A stretch of 64,000 nucleotides of DNA, taken from the NCBI RefSeq assembly GCF_000620505.1, contig NZ_JIBC01000009.1, positions 186,001-250,000 on the forward strand. The letters are read 5' to 3'. A program made the translations under genes and the position numbers. The notes under the pieces were generated by a model. The model made no database searches and was not told the DNA's origin. It saw only the letters and a program-made list of their open reading frames with translations. Within the stretch, counting starts at the first letter, position 1. Each line of letters opens with the position of its first letter. This document shows, one piece after another, positions 63,657-64,000 of this stretch. Source of the DNA: Sulfitobacter sp. 20_GPM-1509m (GTDB lineage: Bacteria; Pseudomonadota; Alphaproteobacteria; Rhodobacterales; Rhodobacteraceae).

Positions 63657-63818
63657 TCTTCATCTTGCCAAAGCGTTTCGGGAAATACCTGAATCACTTG
63701 TTCGCTGCCTTTCGCCTTCGGCTCAAACGCGAAAAGTGATGCCGTGTGGTTGAAGGTTTTCCCGAACCGCTATGAAAAACTCCGGGGGAGGCGCACAGCG
63801 CCGGGGGCAGCGCCCCCG
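63657..63818 (-). repeat. dispersed hairpin repeat, copy 3, split by insert
   Basis: On the minus strand the hairpin GGGGGC-GCT-GCCCCC (63803-63817), then a CGCTGTGCG hairpin and CTCCCCCGGAGTTTTTC match copy 1 (44544-44600). The expected tail GGCAAGATGAA appears only after about 100 extra bases, at 63659-63669. The intervening bases form the inverted-repeat element at 63672-63771. Confidence 0.6.
63672..63771. repeat. 100-bp imperfect inverted-repeat element
   Basis: AGCGTTTCGGGAAATACCT at the left end matches the reverse complement of the right end (AGCGGTTCGGGAAAACCT), and inner arms ATCACTTGTTCGC / GCGAAAAGTGAT pair again, with about 10 unpaired bases on one side. The whole unit would fold into one long hairpin. 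No protein is encoded. It sits exactly where the dispersed repeat is interrupted, so it may be a small mobile (MITE-like) element. Confidence 0.55.
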
Positions 63819-63843
63819 ACCCAGAGCATTTTAGAAAAACGCC

Positions 63844-64000
63844 TTAGCGTGTCGGAACAGGTGTTTCGCCCCGATAGTCATAGAACCCGCGCTGGGTCTT
63901 GCGGCCCAGCCAGCCCGCTTCGACATATTTGGTCAACAGCGGGCAGGGGCGGTATTTCGTGTCGGCCAGCCCGTCGTGCAGCACGTTCATGATGGCCAGA
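63844..64000 (-). CDS. 3-hydroxybutyryl-CoA dehydrogenase, C-terminal end, cut by window
   Basis: Reading from the right edge leftwards the frame gives [20 protein letters not shown], then [20 protein letters not shown] and [11 protein letters not shown] before the stop, a typical C-terminus of PaaH/HbdA-type 3-hydroxybutyryl-CoA dehydrogenases (the [14 protein letters not shown] motif). NAD(P)-dependent interconversion of acetoacetyl-CoA and 3-hydroxybutyryl-CoA. Start lies beyond base 64000. Confidence 0.88.
   Translation of the reverse strand, partial: LAIMNVLHDGLADTKYRPCPLLTKYVEAGWLGRKTQRGFYDYRGETPVPTR

Noticed and set aside
63744-63992. Plus-strand 82-codon frame at the right end
   Set aside because: Runs through the hairpin repeats and antisense to the clear C-terminus of 3-hydroxybutyryl-CoA dehydrogenase.

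Overview
The window is a gene-dense, GC-rich piece of chromosome from an alphaproteobacterium, most likely the Roseobacter group (Rhodobacteraceae). This is judged from gene content and order: ffh-chorismate mutase-rpsP-rimM-trmD, the split F0 operon atpI-atpB-atpE-atpF'-atpF, lepB-rnc-era-DUF1491-recO, the ChvI/ChvG-HprK-RapZ-EIIA-HPr cluster, and an ethylmalonyl-CoA-pathway type (2S)-methylsuccinyl-CoA dehydrogenase. No rRNA, tRNA, CRISPR array, prophage or transposase gene was found. The species cannot be named from what is visible.

Layout. 1-8.6 kb: end of a short-chain dehydrogenase; then on the minus strand ffh, chorismate mutase, rpsP, rimM, a small DUF1328-like protein, two sulfotransferase-like paralogues and trmD, interrupted between rpsP and rimM by an opposite-strand NaChBac-type sodium channel. 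8.6-13 kb: FMN azoreductase with a divergent LysR regulator and a DMT exporter, a 24-residue membrane peptide, ArsR and GcvA-like regulators. 13-15.8 kb: F0 ATP synthase operon. 15.8-24 kb: YdjM-like hydrolase and FadR-type regulator, lipoprotein, HupE, SMC, a DUF4336 protein and a two-PRC-barrel exported protein. 24-27.5 kb: cobC-cbiB-lytic transglycosylase-rhodanese, and a divergent degenerate receiver protein behind a perfect CtrA box. 28-35 kb: Xi-class GST, conserved hypothetical, MATE exporter, MalY-like C-S lyase, three consecutive peptide deformylase genes and fmt. 35-39 kb: a tightly overlapping minus-strand operon ispH-VOC-DUF3429-methyltransferase-rnhA-hypothetical-UPF0126. 39-44.5 kb: orphan LuxR regulator, NYN-domain protein, folK, rpoZ, RelA/SpoT and DUF2062. 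44.6-50.3 kb: pdxJ, two small genes, acpS, lepB, rnc, era, DUF1491, recO. 50.3-56.3 kb: META-domain lipoprotein, TetR regulator, mcd, TSUP permease, Xre regulator, and a LysR-type-HTH protein followed by a GNAT-like protein. 56.3-64 kb: pckA, divergent chvI-chvG-hprK-rapZ-EIIA-ptsH-acyltransferase, and the C-terminus of a 3-hydroxybutyryl-CoA dehydrogenase.

How it fits together. Much of the window is translation and cell-growth housekeeping (SRP, S16, RimM, TrmD, formylation/deformylation, RNase III, Era, omega, ppGpp synthase) plus energy supply (F0). The right end links carbon flow (PckA, Mcd, 3-hydroxybutyryl-CoA dehydrogenase) to an acid/envelope two-component system and a regulatory PTS branch without a sugar permease. 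Many adjacent genes share ATGA or TGATG overlaps, implying translational coupling.

Most noteworthy: a third deformylase that has lost key metal and catalytic residues; a voltage-gated sodium channel inserted in a ribosome-maturation operon; an apparently undescribed HTH/GNAT-like gene pair; a dispersed hairpin repeat of which two copies share 22 identical bases and a third appears split by a 100-bp inverted-repeat element; and several strong palindromes at regulator promoters.
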